The notes: generated by a model not told the origin, from the sequence alone. A stretch of DNA of 64,000 nucleotides from CGIF01 sp031674855 (GCA_031674855.1 CP125275.1:124001-188000); one strand, 5' to 3'; shown: positions 10,307-20,820, counted from the stretch's first letter. A program made the numbers and translations.

Positions 10307-10609
10307 ATGATAGGTCTTATTTGTAAAAAAGTTATTTTTCATTCACAGTTGGATGATGATATGTTTTTTGAGTGAATTAAGAGAATTAGATGTATTTCGG
10401 AAATAAAAGGTAAAGGTGATGAACTTTATCTTTATGTCGAAAAAGATAAAGTGAATGAGAAATATTTAAGGGAGATATTGGCATTATTTTACCGATATAA
10501 CATTGATATGAAGCAATTACAAGTATTTTTAAATGAGAAAAATAAACCTTGATTTTTTGATAATAAAGAAGCTTTTTGAAATAAAAAGGTTTTTTGGAGA
10601 AAGGATTAA
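10307..10609 (+). CDS. Probable cognate immunity protein
   Basis: 100 residues, no signal peptide, acidic/aromatic with a Trp-rich end (WFFDNKEAFWNKKVFWRKD). Position directly after a polymorphic toxin, in the same direction and of typical immunity size, is the main argument. The fold was not recognised. Confidence 0.5.
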
Positions 10610-10652
10610 GTGTTTAAACAATTATCTCCTTCATCTTAATAAACCTCCTTTT

Positions 10653-10673
10653 GCCAGCATGGACTATGCTGGC
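10653..10673. other. Perfect hairpin after the immunity gene
   Basis: Eight-base arms GCCAGCAT/ATGCTGGC with a 5-base loop, 44 bases after the stop. Only TTAGTTT follows, not a full T-run, so it may be a weak terminator or RNA stabiliser for the toxin-immunity operon. The remainder of 10610-10890 holds no gene. Confidence 0.45.
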
Positions 10674-10893
10674 TTAGTTTACTAAGGAACTCATTCTTTA
10701 CTAAACTAAAAAAAAGTAGCAAAAAAAATTTTTGGACTTATTTCCTTATCATTAATGTCTTTCACGCCCATTTAACCTCTTTTATAGATAAATGTGCTTA
10801 ATAATTACTTTCATTATTGCTATTTATTTTCACTAGCATTTATTAAAATCAATCATTTAAATAAGCACAAAGTCCTATAAAAGTGCTATTTAT

Positions 10894-10913
10894 TATTCAG
10901 ACCTATTCAGACC
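10894..10913 (+). promoter_or_regulatory. Paired TATTCAGACC motif
   Basis: TTATTCAGACC and CTATTCAGACC stand in direct repeat about 10 bases apart, 16 bases before a start codon. The same motif is repeated before the AIG1 GTPase gene (56565-56593, 19-base spacing). A shared regulator site is possible. Confidence 0.3.
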
Positions 10914-10928
10914 GATCGGAAAATTCCA

Positions 10929-11123
10929 ATGAGGATTTATCCCAACAAAGTGACTGATAAACGAGCCTTTGGCGAAGTTTTTGAGGTAAAAAGTGAGCTG
11001 GAAGCGAACTTTACCGAAATTTTTCTTTTTGGTTCTTTTTTTTGGGGAAGGATATTAGATACTTCCGCCGAAAAAGGAGACTTTTTGCGGCTGAAAGTAA
11101 ATTCGTTAAGATGAACGAGATAA
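10929..11123 (+). CDS. Short hypothetical protein
   Basis: 64 residues starting MRIYPNKVTDKRAFGEVF. The first 35 residues look like real protein; the rest follows a TTTTTTTGGGG run and could be a frame slip of a longer gene. Preceded by the paired TATTCAGACC motif. No family recognised. Confidence 0.3.
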
Positions 11124-11453
11124 TTATTCTTTACTCAACTCCTTAATAATTCGCTTCTCTATTTCATTATTTTTTTTCTGAAAAAATAGGTATTTTTGGT
11201 AGCAAAAAAAGATGGTAAAGATAGTTAGAAAAGATAGGCCAAGAGCAGCCCAAGGTAAAGTAGAAATCAACTCTTGGATAAACCTCTCCGAACCAAAGAA
11301 AATTCTTCTCAAAATAAGACCAAAAACATCAAACAAACCAATAACAACTATTCCTCGTAAAAAACTTTTGAAAGCTTTTGAAATTTCCTCATCTCTTTTG
11401 CTTTCTAAAAGAAATTTTTGTTTAAATAATTCTGCTATTTTTTTGTTCTGCAT
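11124..11453 (-). CDS. Small two-TM membrane protein
   Basis: 109 residues with a charged N-terminus and two hydrophobic segments (residues about 33-50 and 68-90), then a basic coil. The start is directly adjacent to the stop of the upstream gene (TAAATG), so the pair is translationally coupled. Given the polymorphic toxin nearby, it could be a membrane immunity protein for the glycine-rich partner, but this is only positional. Confidence 0.5.
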   Translation of the reverse strand: MQNKKIAELFKQKFLLESKRDEEISKAFKSFLRGIVVIGLFDVFGLILRRIFFGSERFIQELISTLPWAALGLSFLTIFTIFFCYQKYLFFQKKNNEIEKRIIKELSKE

Positions 11454-11909
11454 TTAGAAACTTTTGGGACAAACAGCAGAAAAAATGCAAAAGTCGGGAT
11501 TATGAGAAACTGCGCCAGATGCTCCTCCAACAGCACCACCCATTCCTATACCAAAAAATGCTATTCCATCCATAACTCCCTCGGGGTCTTTATCAATAGC
11601 ACTACCGATAGCATAACTGGCTCCGCTTATTGCAACTCCCGCTCCTACAAATAAAGCTGCTGGAGGACAAGCAACAGCAAGCGTTCTCATTGCTACACCA
11701 CTCACCATTTTTCATCCCTCACCACCCGGACCATATTGCGGACCAGTTAATCCTTGGTGTTGATATTCTGATTCATAAACATTATCCAAATGTTTTTGCT
11801 GTTCTAATTGTTCCTCAGTTAAGCCTTTATCTCACTCATTCACATCAAAATAAGAAACAGTTTCTGTTTCTGGTAATTTTGGTATGTAATATTGATTATT
11901 GTTTGTCAT
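11454..11909 (-). CDS. Glycine-zipper-rich protein
   Basis: 151 residues. The acidic N-terminal half (LPETETVSYFDVNEWDKG) contains a UGA Trp. The C-terminal half is a Gly/Ala-rich hydrophobic stretch (FFGIGMGGAVGGASGAV) resembling the membrane segment of bacteriocins or polymorphic toxins, with three Cys. It is followed by a coupled two-TM gene, an arrangement like toxin plus membrane immunity. Not proven. Confidence 0.45.
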
Positions 11910-12222
11910 TATTTCCAATAAATTTTTTGTTAATTCTTTTATTTTTTCACTAACTTTAACCAGCTTAGCCCTGAACGACTACTACTATTTTGCTTTTTTT
12001 TCAGAATACTAATAATCGCAGTAATCGTTTTATTTAATTACTAGTTTCTCTCAGTTTAGGTTTGGTTTTCGTCATAGGCATTTTATGCCTTAATTTTATT
12101 AAAAAAGCAAAATAATGATGACCTATCTTGATTTATTATTACTAATTGATAAAATTTAGAAACTATTTAAGAAAATTTGCAAAAAGAGAAAATTGATAAA
12201 AAAGGAGATAGAAAAAATTTAT
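11910..12222. other. Gene-poor stretch with a broken TM frame
   Basis: Between about 11985 and 12110 two plus-strand frames encode hydrophobic stretches (ILIIAVIVLFN, then LLVSLSLGLVFVIGILCLNF) that would make one membrane helix pair if joined, but no intact start-to-stop gene exists. It is probably a relic. Confidence 0.25.
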
Positions 12223-12399
12223 TTACCAGTTTTCCACATCAAAAGCAATTTTTCAGGCTTCTTTGGCTTGTTCCCAATCTTTTTTGGTTAAAAAGTGATG
12301 GATTTGACTATTGATTATTGCTAAATAACCAATCTTTAGTTCTTGCTGCTTAATATCAAATTCTGCTAATGCTTTAATGATTTCATTAGAATTACTCAT
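12223..12399 (-). CDS. Small hypothetical protein
   Basis: 58 residues, predicted helical, rich in K/E, with Trp encoded by both UGG and UGA. It starts ATG and is divergent from the small TM gene at 12425. No family recognised. Confidence 0.35.
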
Positions 12400-12424
12400 T
12401 GTTTAAATAAACTATAACTATATT

Positions 12425-12580
12425 ATGTTCGGAACTATTATTTTATGAAGCTTAGCTATTATTGGAGCCTTAGCCTTAATCTTTTTAGCTTACGGTTGAA
12501 TAACTACCACTGACAAGGGTAAAAAGAAAGGCGAAGAGGCTGTTGAAAAGGCCAAAGATAAAGTTAAAGACAAACTTTAA
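12425..12580 (+). CDS. Small single-TM protein with charged tail
   Basis: 51 residues. Residues 3-25 form one TM helix (LAIIGALALIFLAYGW); the rest is a Lys/Asp/Glu helix. The size and layout recall small phage coat or holin-like proteins, but the charge pattern is not that of known coat proteins, so no function is given. Confidence 0.45.
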
Positions 12581-12692
12581 ATTTTATCTTTATTTTCCTG
12601 ATTACCAGTTAAAACATTCAACTGGTAAAAATTCTTTTATTAATGGCATATAAAGTATTTTGAATATTTAAAATAAAATTAGTATTATACTA

Positions 12693-12959
12693 GTGAAAAA
12701 GAAGTCTATTATCCCTTCTTTACTAGCAAAGTGTTTTCGTTGTCAGAAAAAAATAGAAATCAAATATATCCTTCCGCAAAAAAGATATAGTTGAAAGAAT
12801 GATTGGTCATTCTGAACGGGTGAAGAGGGCGAAAAAAGAATCTGTGATGATTGTTTAAAAAAATTCTATTTTGATGACAAACCTTTGTTTTGAGCTAAAG
12901 TTAAGGATCTAAAGAAAAGACAATTGTTAAGTAATTATATCTCAAATAAAATTATCTAA
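12693..12959 (+). CDS. Zinc-binding protein, two CxxC
   Basis: 88 residues from GTG. CFRCQKK at residue 14 and CDDCLKKF near residue 52 form a likely four-Cys zinc site around an aromatic segment rich in UGA-encoded Trp. Similar CxxC pairs occur in many genes of this genome, such as those at 31.5 and 55.7 kb. Function unknown. Confidence 0.5.
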
Positions 12960-13021
12960 TAATGGTTATTTTACTTTATTTTTCTACTAGTATAATAATA
13001 GTTTAAAATATATATATAAAC

Positions 13022-13180
13022 ATGGAAAATTTAAGTAATAAAATTTCTTGTTGCTACTTAATAAATCTCTTAGGAAAAATCAATAAGTTATTTACCGAAT
13101 CAGAATCAAGTTCTGAAATTATCCAACTCATTTATTGTGTTTTAGATAAAGAAATTAAATTATGTCCAAAATGTAATTAA
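13022..13180 (+). CDS. Small Cys-rich hypothetical protein
   Basis: 52 residues, helical, ending in LCPKCN. The stop is immediately followed by the structured RNA region. No family recognised. Confidence 0.35.
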   Translation: MENLSNKISCCYLINLLGKINKLFTESESSSEIIQLIYCVLDKEIKLCPKCN

Positions 13181-13626
13181 GGAGTTAACTTTCGAACAGA
13201 GACAGCAAAACACTAGAGTAGTAATTTTAGGTTTTACTGCCTTTGTTGGGAAATTAACTCATAGATCCCACTACTAACTACCAATTAGTAGCGAGCAAAA
13301 TACGAAAGTTAAGTTGCCACTAACTAATTATGATTACCTAATTAGGGCAATAATCAGTCGTAAACCTAACAAGACCTATTGGAAACTAGTAATCTAGTCA
13401 GAGTAGAAATAGGAAATGCCTTATCGGAAAAGGCCGTTAACTGAAAAACCTTAACTTGCCGACCTCTGAAAATGAGAATCACAAGGATAACAATATCCTT
13501 ATTTTTATTTTAGTGATTTGGAAAAGAGGCGAGAGGTGATTTTCGGACTTTTGGGACTACTTTTAGCTATTTACTTATTTTATAAGTAATATATTAGTTA
13601 AAGTTGCTTTTTAGGCTTTTTTTTTT
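13181..13626 (+). ncRNA. Long structured noncoding RNA candidate, unknown family
   Basis: There is no coding frame, the GC is higher than the neighbours, and many short stems fit together. 13184-13193 pairs with 13302-13311 (10 bp). Others are CTACTA/TAGTAG 13270/13285, CTAATTA/TAATTAG 13323/13338, CCTATT/AATAGG 13374/13407 enclosing ACTAG/CTAGT, GCCTT/AAGGC 13417/13429 and GTTAA/TTAAC 13435/13450. A nested triple stem has ACCTCT/AGAGGT (13461/13531), AATCAC/GTGATT (13476/13512) and AAGGAT/ATCCTT (13482/13494). A hairpin at 13570-13588 and a T-run at about 13614-13626 may end transcription. I found no RNase P, tmRNA or SRP signature. The strand is assumed from the T-run. Confidence 0.55.
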
Positions 13627-13905
13627 ATTTTTAATTTTCTTTTTTTATTAAAAGATTATTTCCGTATAAATGGATGGATAAAGATTATACAAAATAAATT
13701 ATCATGGAAAAAATCATTGAAATCAGAATACCACTTTAAAAATATTCCCAGCAAATATTAAGTTAATAATTCTTATGATAAGAGCTTTAAGAATGAAAAA
13801 ATTCTTAATAGCTTTAAAAAATATTCCAAGGAAAATGAAAGATTTTTATTTATGGATATGGAGGTTGAGTTGACTTCAACAGAGAAAAAATAAAAATCTA
13901 ATTAT
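13627..13905. other. Leader region before the kinase gene, no clear gene
   Basis: This stretch holds a short frame starting MEKIIEIRIPL at about 13704 and other K/I-rich fragments that stop quickly. They may be the remains of an upstream exon-like or repeat segment, or simply the kinase promoter region. Nothing firm. Confidence 0.3.
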
Positions 13906-16900
13906 ATGGTCTTGGCTAGTGAATATTTAGAAAAGAATTATCCAAAAGAGGGAGTTTGTTTGATTGATAATTGCAATAAAGGTAAAAAACGTAATGAAAT
14001 CATTAGATTAGAAATTAGCGAACAAAAATTATCAGAAACGCTTGATTTATCCGATTTTATTAAGCTTGAAGAGTTATATTGTAGCATTAATGAAATAAGC
14101 AAAATAATTCTACCAACAGGTAACAGATTAAAAGTTTTAGATTGTATTAACAATCGATTAACCGATTTCGATTATACCAATTTAAAACCAGAATCTCTAG
14201 TTTGCTTAATGCTCTTAAACAACAAGTTGTTAACTACTAACATTGAAGTTTTTAGCCAATTTATTAATTTAAAACGCTTAGAAATCGGCAATGGAGAGCG
14301 ATGAGTAAGAGCTGGTCAGGGGAATAAATTTTTTGGTTCTTTGGAGTCATTAAGGAATTTAAAATGATTGAGCAATCTCAATATTCTCAACACCAATATT
14401 AATCAAGGTTTTGAATATTTACCAGAATCTTTAGAAATTTTTAACTATGCTCCAATAGCTGAACCAGATTGTCAAGTTAGAGAGATCGCTAAAGAAATAA
14501 ATGTTTATTGAGACAATTGAAAAAATTTAATCTTTTGGAAAAGAAAAGGTTTCGCAATTCAAGAGATCCGATTATGAATAGAGAAAGGTTTAGCTCCTAA
14601 TGACTATCTTTTTGCCTATTATCTCCAAAAAGATGGTTATCAGCCAAACGATCTAAATAAAAATAATATTGAAGAAGTAAGAAAAAAATGTTCCTGAAAA
14701 GACATTCATCAGGATTTTAATTTTCAAAATAGAGAAAAATGGGAAGAAGCGGATTTTACTTATCAAGTTATCAAGGAGTGGATTGAATTAGGATTCGAAC
14801 CTAATGAGCCAAATCAAACTTACCAAATATGACAAAATAAAGATAAAAACCTCAATTATAAAAAAACAAAGGCTTGATTGGAAGCTGGTTTAAAAACAAG
14901 TGAGGCGGAACTAGCTATCTTTCTTGAAAACAGAGGTTATAAGGTCAATAATCCTAAAATTGGTCAAATGATTAATCATGAATCCTGAAGAGAAATCAAT
15001 TCTAAATTTACTTATCCGTTAAGGAAAGATTGGGAAAAAAAAAATTTAACCTATCAGGAAACTCAAAAGTGATTTGAGTTAGGCTTTGAACCAAACCAAT
15101 CAGAATTTGCTCAAAAATGAAAGGAATTAAATCTTGAATATCAAGAAATTAAAGAATGGATGAAGAGTGGTTTTAGTCCAAAAGACTACCAAAAAGTTAA
15201 TGATTGAAAAAAATTAGGGATAAAGGAAACTAAAGTTTGATTAAAAGCTAAATTTAGCAAAGGAGAGTATCAAGAAGTCTTAAAATGAAAATCCAAGGGG
15301 TTTGCTGCCGAAGAAGTCAATAAATTAATAGTTGCAGGAGCTAAAAAAGATGATTATAACCTTATTAATAAATGAGAAGAAAAAAAATTTACTGTTGAAC
15401 AAATCAAGGAATGAATAAATGCTGGTGCCAAACTAGATAACTATGATTTTGTAGCCTGATTAAGGGATATTAAAAAAGAAACTCCGATCTGAATCACTAA
15501 CTACCAAGCAGATTATCGAAAATTAAGCGAAAATTTCAAAAAGTATGGTCTTTGTTCAGATTGTCATCAACCTTACACGGGAGAAGAATGATGTAGAGAC
15601 TGTAACAGTCAACGTTTGCGAGTAAATTTTTCTAACTGGACTAGTGGTAACTCACAAATCGATGAGTTTATTCAAAATTTACAACTACAAGCTACGGAAG
15701 CCAATAAATTTTTGGAATGAATTCCTTATGAACAATTTACCAATATTGAATTCTTAGCCCAAGGAGGTTTTGGCAAAGTATATAAAGCTTGATGAACGGA
15801 AGGCAATGTTCAATATTGAGACCGAGAAAAAAATCAATGACAAAGAAAAAAAGAAGTTAAAGAAAAAGATTTGAAAAATATTGATTTGGTAAGGAAAATC
15901 AGAAATTTATTTTCTAATAAAAATGAATATTTGGAGGTAGTTTTTAAGATCATCGATAATTCTCGAACTAGTAATAATTTTCTAGATGAAGTAGCTAAAC
16001 ACAAAATCATCGATGATTGATTCAATAATCTAGTGCCATGTTATGGGATCTCGCAAGATCCTGAGACTGGTGACTATTTAATGATCATGAGATATTTACC
16101 AGAAAGAGATTTGCGTAATTATCTAAAAAACAATAATCAAGACTTAAAAAGAGAATTGACTAAGAAGAAAAGAATTGAGCATGAAATTAAAAAATTAGGA
16201 TTAGAAAAAGAACAGCTAGATAATAAAAAAGAAACACTTACAAACAATCATCAGAAAATAAGATCTATTTTGGATAACTTTGTTGACTACGGTAGGGAAA
16301 AAGAAGAATTGAGTTTGCTTATAAAAAATCTTCCTAATAAAAAAAAAGAATTCCTAAAAAAGCTAGATGATATAAAGCTTGGGTTGAGCAAAGCAATACT
16401 TTATGAAGAACTAACTACTCTTTATTTAACCAAATTAGGTTTAGATAATTTAGAAGCAAAAAAGAAAGAAAAGGAAAAGAGTCTAGAAGAACAAAAAAAA
16501 AATTTTAGTGAACTACAATTAAGGGTGATTAATTTTCAAACTAATAAAATAAGTCAATTAACTAATATTGTTCAAGGGCTCAAAGATATTCATCAAAAAA
16601 ACTTAGTCCACCGTGATTTCCACAGCGGCAATATTTTAAAAGGAATAAAACAAACTGAATGCTTAATCACTGACCTTGGTTTGTGTAAGCCAACCAACGA
16701 AAGTAGTCAAGCAGAGAAAATTTATGGAGTCTTACCCTACGTGGCTCCGGAAGTGTTGCAAGGACAACCCTACACCCAAGCGGCAGATGTTTATTCTTTC
16801 GGAATAATCGCCTACGAGCTATTATCAGGTCTACCTCCTCATTATGATCGAGCTTATGATGTGCAATTAGGAGTAGATATTTGTCGAGGCCTAAGGCCAA

Positions 16901-17577
16901 GATTTCAAATTGAAATTCCAAAATTTTTAGAGAATTTAATCAACCATTGTTGATCTAATGATCCAGCAGAACGACCTACTGCTCATGGCCTAGAAAAAGT
17001 TTTAAGAATTTGACAAGAAGATGAAGGATTTAAAAAACAAATCAAGGATGCTGAAGAAATTAACAAAAATTTATCCCTTGAAGTTAGATTTCCCGATTAC
17101 CAAATTCATTACGGAGTCGATTATCATTCTAAACTATTACCAACCCAAAGAATTATTCAAATAATACAAACTAATAATCTCTCAACTAGTTCTACTCTTT
17201 TTAGCCAATCTTCAAACACAATAATTTTGCCAACTAAACAAATCGCTCAATTAGCTCAAGATCAGAATCAACAACAACAATCTCTAATTCTAGAAATCAA
17301 AAAAATGGAACAAGAGATCGGTAAATCCTTGACCAAAGAACAAAAAGAACTAGTAAGCGGTTACATCAAAAACCAAAAAAAATATCAAGAAAACAAAAAA
17401 GATAAAGAAACGAAAAAAGAGATTGAAAAAGTTGAAGAACAGCTAGAACAAGAAAACTTTACAAACGAAGAAATAGAAAAAATTATTAGCTATTGCAAGA
17501 GATTTGTTAAATCAGAACAGAAATTAGAGAAGGAGAAATTAGAAGCTCAAGTATTACAATTAGATATAAAAAATTAA
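13906..17577 (+). CDS. LRR, WxxxG-repeat and fungal-type protein kinase fusion
   Basis: 1223 residues, intact with UGA as Trp. In order: leucine-rich repeats (1-190); about 12 helical repeats of the form W-x-x-x-G-F-x-P (190-530); a CxxC/CxxC zinc segment GLCSDCHQPYTGEEWC; WTSGN and LEWIPYEQF; then the kinase. The kinase shows LAQGGFGKVYKA (about 620), a Lys in VVFKII, Glu in FLDEVAKHK, HRDFHSGNIL (about 902), TDLGL for DFG and PYVAPEVL. All catalytic residues are present. A coiled-coil insert of about 140 residues splits the lobe before the HRD loop. The zinc, WTSGN and kinase parts match the expanded kinase family of arbuscular mycorrhizal fungi. It shares an operon with the next LRR gene. 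Confidence 0.9.
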
Positions 17578-17581
17578 AAAA

Positions 17582-19495
17582 ATGGTCAACAATCAAAATG
17601 AATTTAACAATAAGTATAACAAGGAATTAACTGAAATAATTCTTAAAAATAAAGACTTTGAAGAAAATCAGTTAATTATTGCAGATTATCCTAATTTAGA
17701 AACCTTATATTTGCGAGGAGTTGATAGCATAAGTAAATTAATTCTGCAAAACTTACCTAAATTACAAAAAGTCACTATTTCTGATTGCGGAGTACAAGAA
17801 TTAGTGATTGACAACTGTGACCAAATCAAAGAATTAAAGCTGGATGATAACCAGTTAACTAAGCTTGATTTTCTCCCCAATCTTCCCCAGTTACAAAAAC
17901 TTAATGTCGATGATAATCCCAATTTATCTTCAGGTTTAGAATTTTTACCCCAAGGTATTAAATTTTCCTGTGATAATACCAAACTTAATTACCAAGAAGC
18001 CGAGAACGAAGAGTTAAAAAATTTGGAAAAAAAATATAGAAAGTTGAAAAAAAATATCGAGGAAAATGTGGTAAATCAACTAGATCAACAATTGGATCAA
18101 ATAAATAAAAGACTAGAAAGATCTGGCAGTTTTTCTCAGTCTGGTAACACTGATGAGTTAACAACCATAGCCGGTCAAGTAGTGAAAAACTTGAAAGGTA
18201 TAAATGAAAATCTAAAGAATGAATTGTCTGAGTCTAAAACTGAAATTCAAGCTCTTGAAAAAGAACTCATTAAAACTCAAAGTAAATTAATTAATGCCCA
18301 AGAAGAGTTAGGAAATAAACAATCAACTTTACAAACTCTAAAACAAAACTTAGAAAAAAACCCTGCTGATAACCAGTTACAAGAACAAATCAGTTTATAT
18401 GAGAAAAAAATTGGAGAATTAGAAAAAGAAGAAAAGCAATTACAAATAGAATTAGCCATTGCTAAAGGAAAAATAGAAGTATATGAAAAAGAATCCAAAA
18501 TTATTGTGGCTACTGATTTGCCAGAAAGTATTTATCAGTTAACTTTGGAATTTCTGAAAGCTAAAGATTATTTTTATTTAGCTCGAAAAAATACTGTCTC
18601 CAACCTACAAAATCAAATTCAACAATTAGAAGATAAATTAAGTCAATTTAGTAGAGTCGGTTTGGTTTCAGAATTCATTATCAAATTAGGTTCTTTGACT
18701 AGTTCTATTGATCATGGAATTACTTCTAATTTAGGAAAAGGACTTAAAAATAGCACTGATTTACTTAGCTCTAGTTATGTTACTCAACAAGGTAGAGAAA
18801 TCCAGCTGACCTTGCAAACTAATCAAGAAGAATTGATTAATATTCAACAACTAGACTTTGCTTATTCACAACTAAACTCAACTTTACAAGGTCAAAAAGA
18901 CCACGATTTATTCGGCATTCTTGATAATCGTTATCACCGAACCTTTAAAACAGATTATTATCTTTACGACATTCTCAAAAAAAATGCCAATATTTGAGAA
19001 AATCGCAAGTTGAATCAAGCTAAAATGGAAGAAATTTATTTTGTATTACAAACTAATCTTTCAGAACTAGATAAGGAGATTAATACTGAATTTTTAAAAC
19101 TTAAATCCAAAGATCAAACAACTATCAGGAAAGAGAATCAATTAAAAATTAAAGTTAATAAAGCTAGAATTATTAGTCAAAATCAAAGAGTGGAAGAGTT
19201 GGAAGGTCAAATTAGTGAAAAGGAGGAACAATTAGTCGAATTAATCATTTCTATCAAAGAGAAACTAGCAAGTAAAAGTTTTTTTTCTTCCGCTAGTGAA
19301 AGAGAGAGAAAAACCCAAGAAAGGCAAAATTTGTTCGAACAATTCTTAGCCGACGGTTTTATTGATTCTCAATTGAAATCAGTGGTCAAAGACAAAAAAA
19401 TTAATCTCTCTGAAATTACTGATTTGCAAAATTCAATTAAAAGTTTACAAGAAAAGTTAAATAGTCTACAATTAGAAAATCAAATTGAAGTCTAA
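17582..19495 (+). CDS. LRR plus long coiled-coil protein
   Basis: 637 residues, four bases after the kinase stop, so co-expressed. Residues 20-150 are leucine-rich repeats (LxxLxLxxN type: IKELKLDDNQLTKLDFLPNL). Residues 150-620 are a nearly continuous coiled coil with one less charged segment (about 360-430) that could bind or fold independently. One UGA Trp at 18995-18997 joins the two halves. No signal peptide or TM is seen. Context suggests it works with the eukaryotic-like kinase, perhaps as a scaffold or host-interaction factor; this is inference. Confidence 0.7.
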
Positions 19496-19800
19496 GAATT
19501 AAAATAACTACTTCTCAATTCCTCTCGCTCTTTAACAAAATCAAATTCCCCTAAGTCAATATTTTTCATATTACCTTGATAGTTAGCTTGAATCCGCTTA
19601 ATAAAACTAATCACGGCTACTCCACAATCATAACCATTGATTTTTACTAAATATTCTGCAACTTTTTCTATTTCTTCTCGTTGGTAATGATAATTATTAG
19701 AAACTAGGTTAACTAAATCTTTGATTTTTATTTCTAACTTGCAAATAATTTTTTCTGTTTTACTAATAACTTCATTTATTTTTTGTTTAAATGGGTCCAT
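19492..19800 (-). pseudogene. Ulp1/C48 (SUMO-protease)-like C-terminal remnant
   Basis: 102 residues. The C-terminal half has INGYDCGVAVISFIKRI and a final REELRSSYF, matching the Cys-box and tail of Ulp1-type cysteine proteases (N-x-Y-D-C-G-V). The upstream catalytic His and Asp regions are absent, replaced by a plain helical stretch, so the protein cannot be an active C48 protease as written. Eukaryotic-type Ulp1 genes have been reported in mycoplasma-related endobacteria of fungi. Tail overlap with the LRR gene is four bases. Confidence 0.5.
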
Positions 19801-19818
19801 GGAGTTTTTTTCTTGCTA

Positions 19819-20725
19819 TTAATCAATTACTTGTAATTGATTTTGTAGATTATTTCTTGATAATTCTTGTTCTGTTTGTGATTGGTTCTGATTATTCGTG
19901 CTTTCTCTAACTAAAAGTTGCGAGTTATTTTGTAACTGTAGAATTGCTCTTCTAACCAAGTTTATGTATTCATTAACTTCATTGATTCTAGCATCGAACA
20001 CTGAATTTACCACTAACTCTACTTCCTTGCTCGAATGAACTTAAGGCTAATTGGAATCTTTGCTCAGCTTCTTGGTATTTAGTTAAACTTTGCGTTCTTC
20101 TTCCTTGCTCAAGCAAACTAACAGCTTCTGATAAAAGATTTGCACCTTCCTCAATAAAACTATTTCCCTCTCTTTCTAACCTTTGTTGTTCTAAAATTTG
20201 ATCTCTTCTTTGCTTAAATATTTCTCTGTTTTCGTAAACATCGGTACATTCTTGCAAAGCATTATCTAATCTTTGCCTTGCTAATTCATTTTGACCTTGT
20301 TGTTGCAATTGTAATGCTTCTCTATAAAGATCTTCAGATGTTCTATTCTTCGATTTATTTCTGTTAGCTTCTGCTTCAGTTATTTTTTTACCAGTAGCTA
20401 TGTCAAAATAAGCATAACTTTTTTGATATTTTCCTAATCTCGTAGAAGAAGCAATAACTCTTGTGAAACAGAAATCAACTCTTGTTACTCCAAATTCCTT
20501 TGTTGGTTCTTCGAGACAACAAAACATGAATTCTCAACCACTAATGCCGTTCGATTCTTTTTGACTTCCACTTCAATTACTTATCCCTCACTCACTATAT
20601 CCATCTATATTATTTATATTTATTCTTGGTCTGCTTTGTTCATTTCCCGTTTTTTTTATAATTTTAATACTGTAAGTTTTTAATTCTAAATTAGTTTGAA
20701 AATAACTACTCAGATAATTGAAAAT
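19819..20725 (-). pseudogene. Frameshifted hypothetical protein with helical repeat region
   Basis: Two adjacent frames join near 20035. The upstream part (to residue about 230) starts without a clear ATG and contains NNIDGYSEWGISNWSGSQ and FMFCCLEEPTKEFG, then TPR-like Gln/Glu-rich helices (LYREALQLQQQGQNELARQR). The downstream part continues with SKEVELVVNSVFDARINEV and a Gln-rich end. Neither half has a known family. The left and right limits are approximate. Confidence 0.35.
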
Positions 20726-20820
20726 AAAAAAGAGTAATTGATATTTGATTTGTTTTTTGTTTTTCTATGCCTTGTGTTCATAGGCCAATCATTTTATTAG
20801 AGTGATTTATTAAGAAAAAG

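Noticed and set aside
12425..12580. Small TM protein as filamentous phage major coat protein
   Set aside because: Size fits but there is no signal peptide and the charge order (TM first, charged tail) is not that of pVIII.
13181..13626. RNase P, tmRNA, SRP RNA or group I intron at the structured RNA
   Set aside because: No GAGGAAAGTCC/ACAGAA, no tRNA-like ends, no GGAAGC SRP loop and no convincing P7 core; left as unknown.
13906..17577. Kinase gene as contaminating fungal DNA
   Set aside because: Dozens of UGA codons would truncate it in a fungus; it is continuous only in code 4, lacks introns and is followed by a coupled bacterial-style gene.
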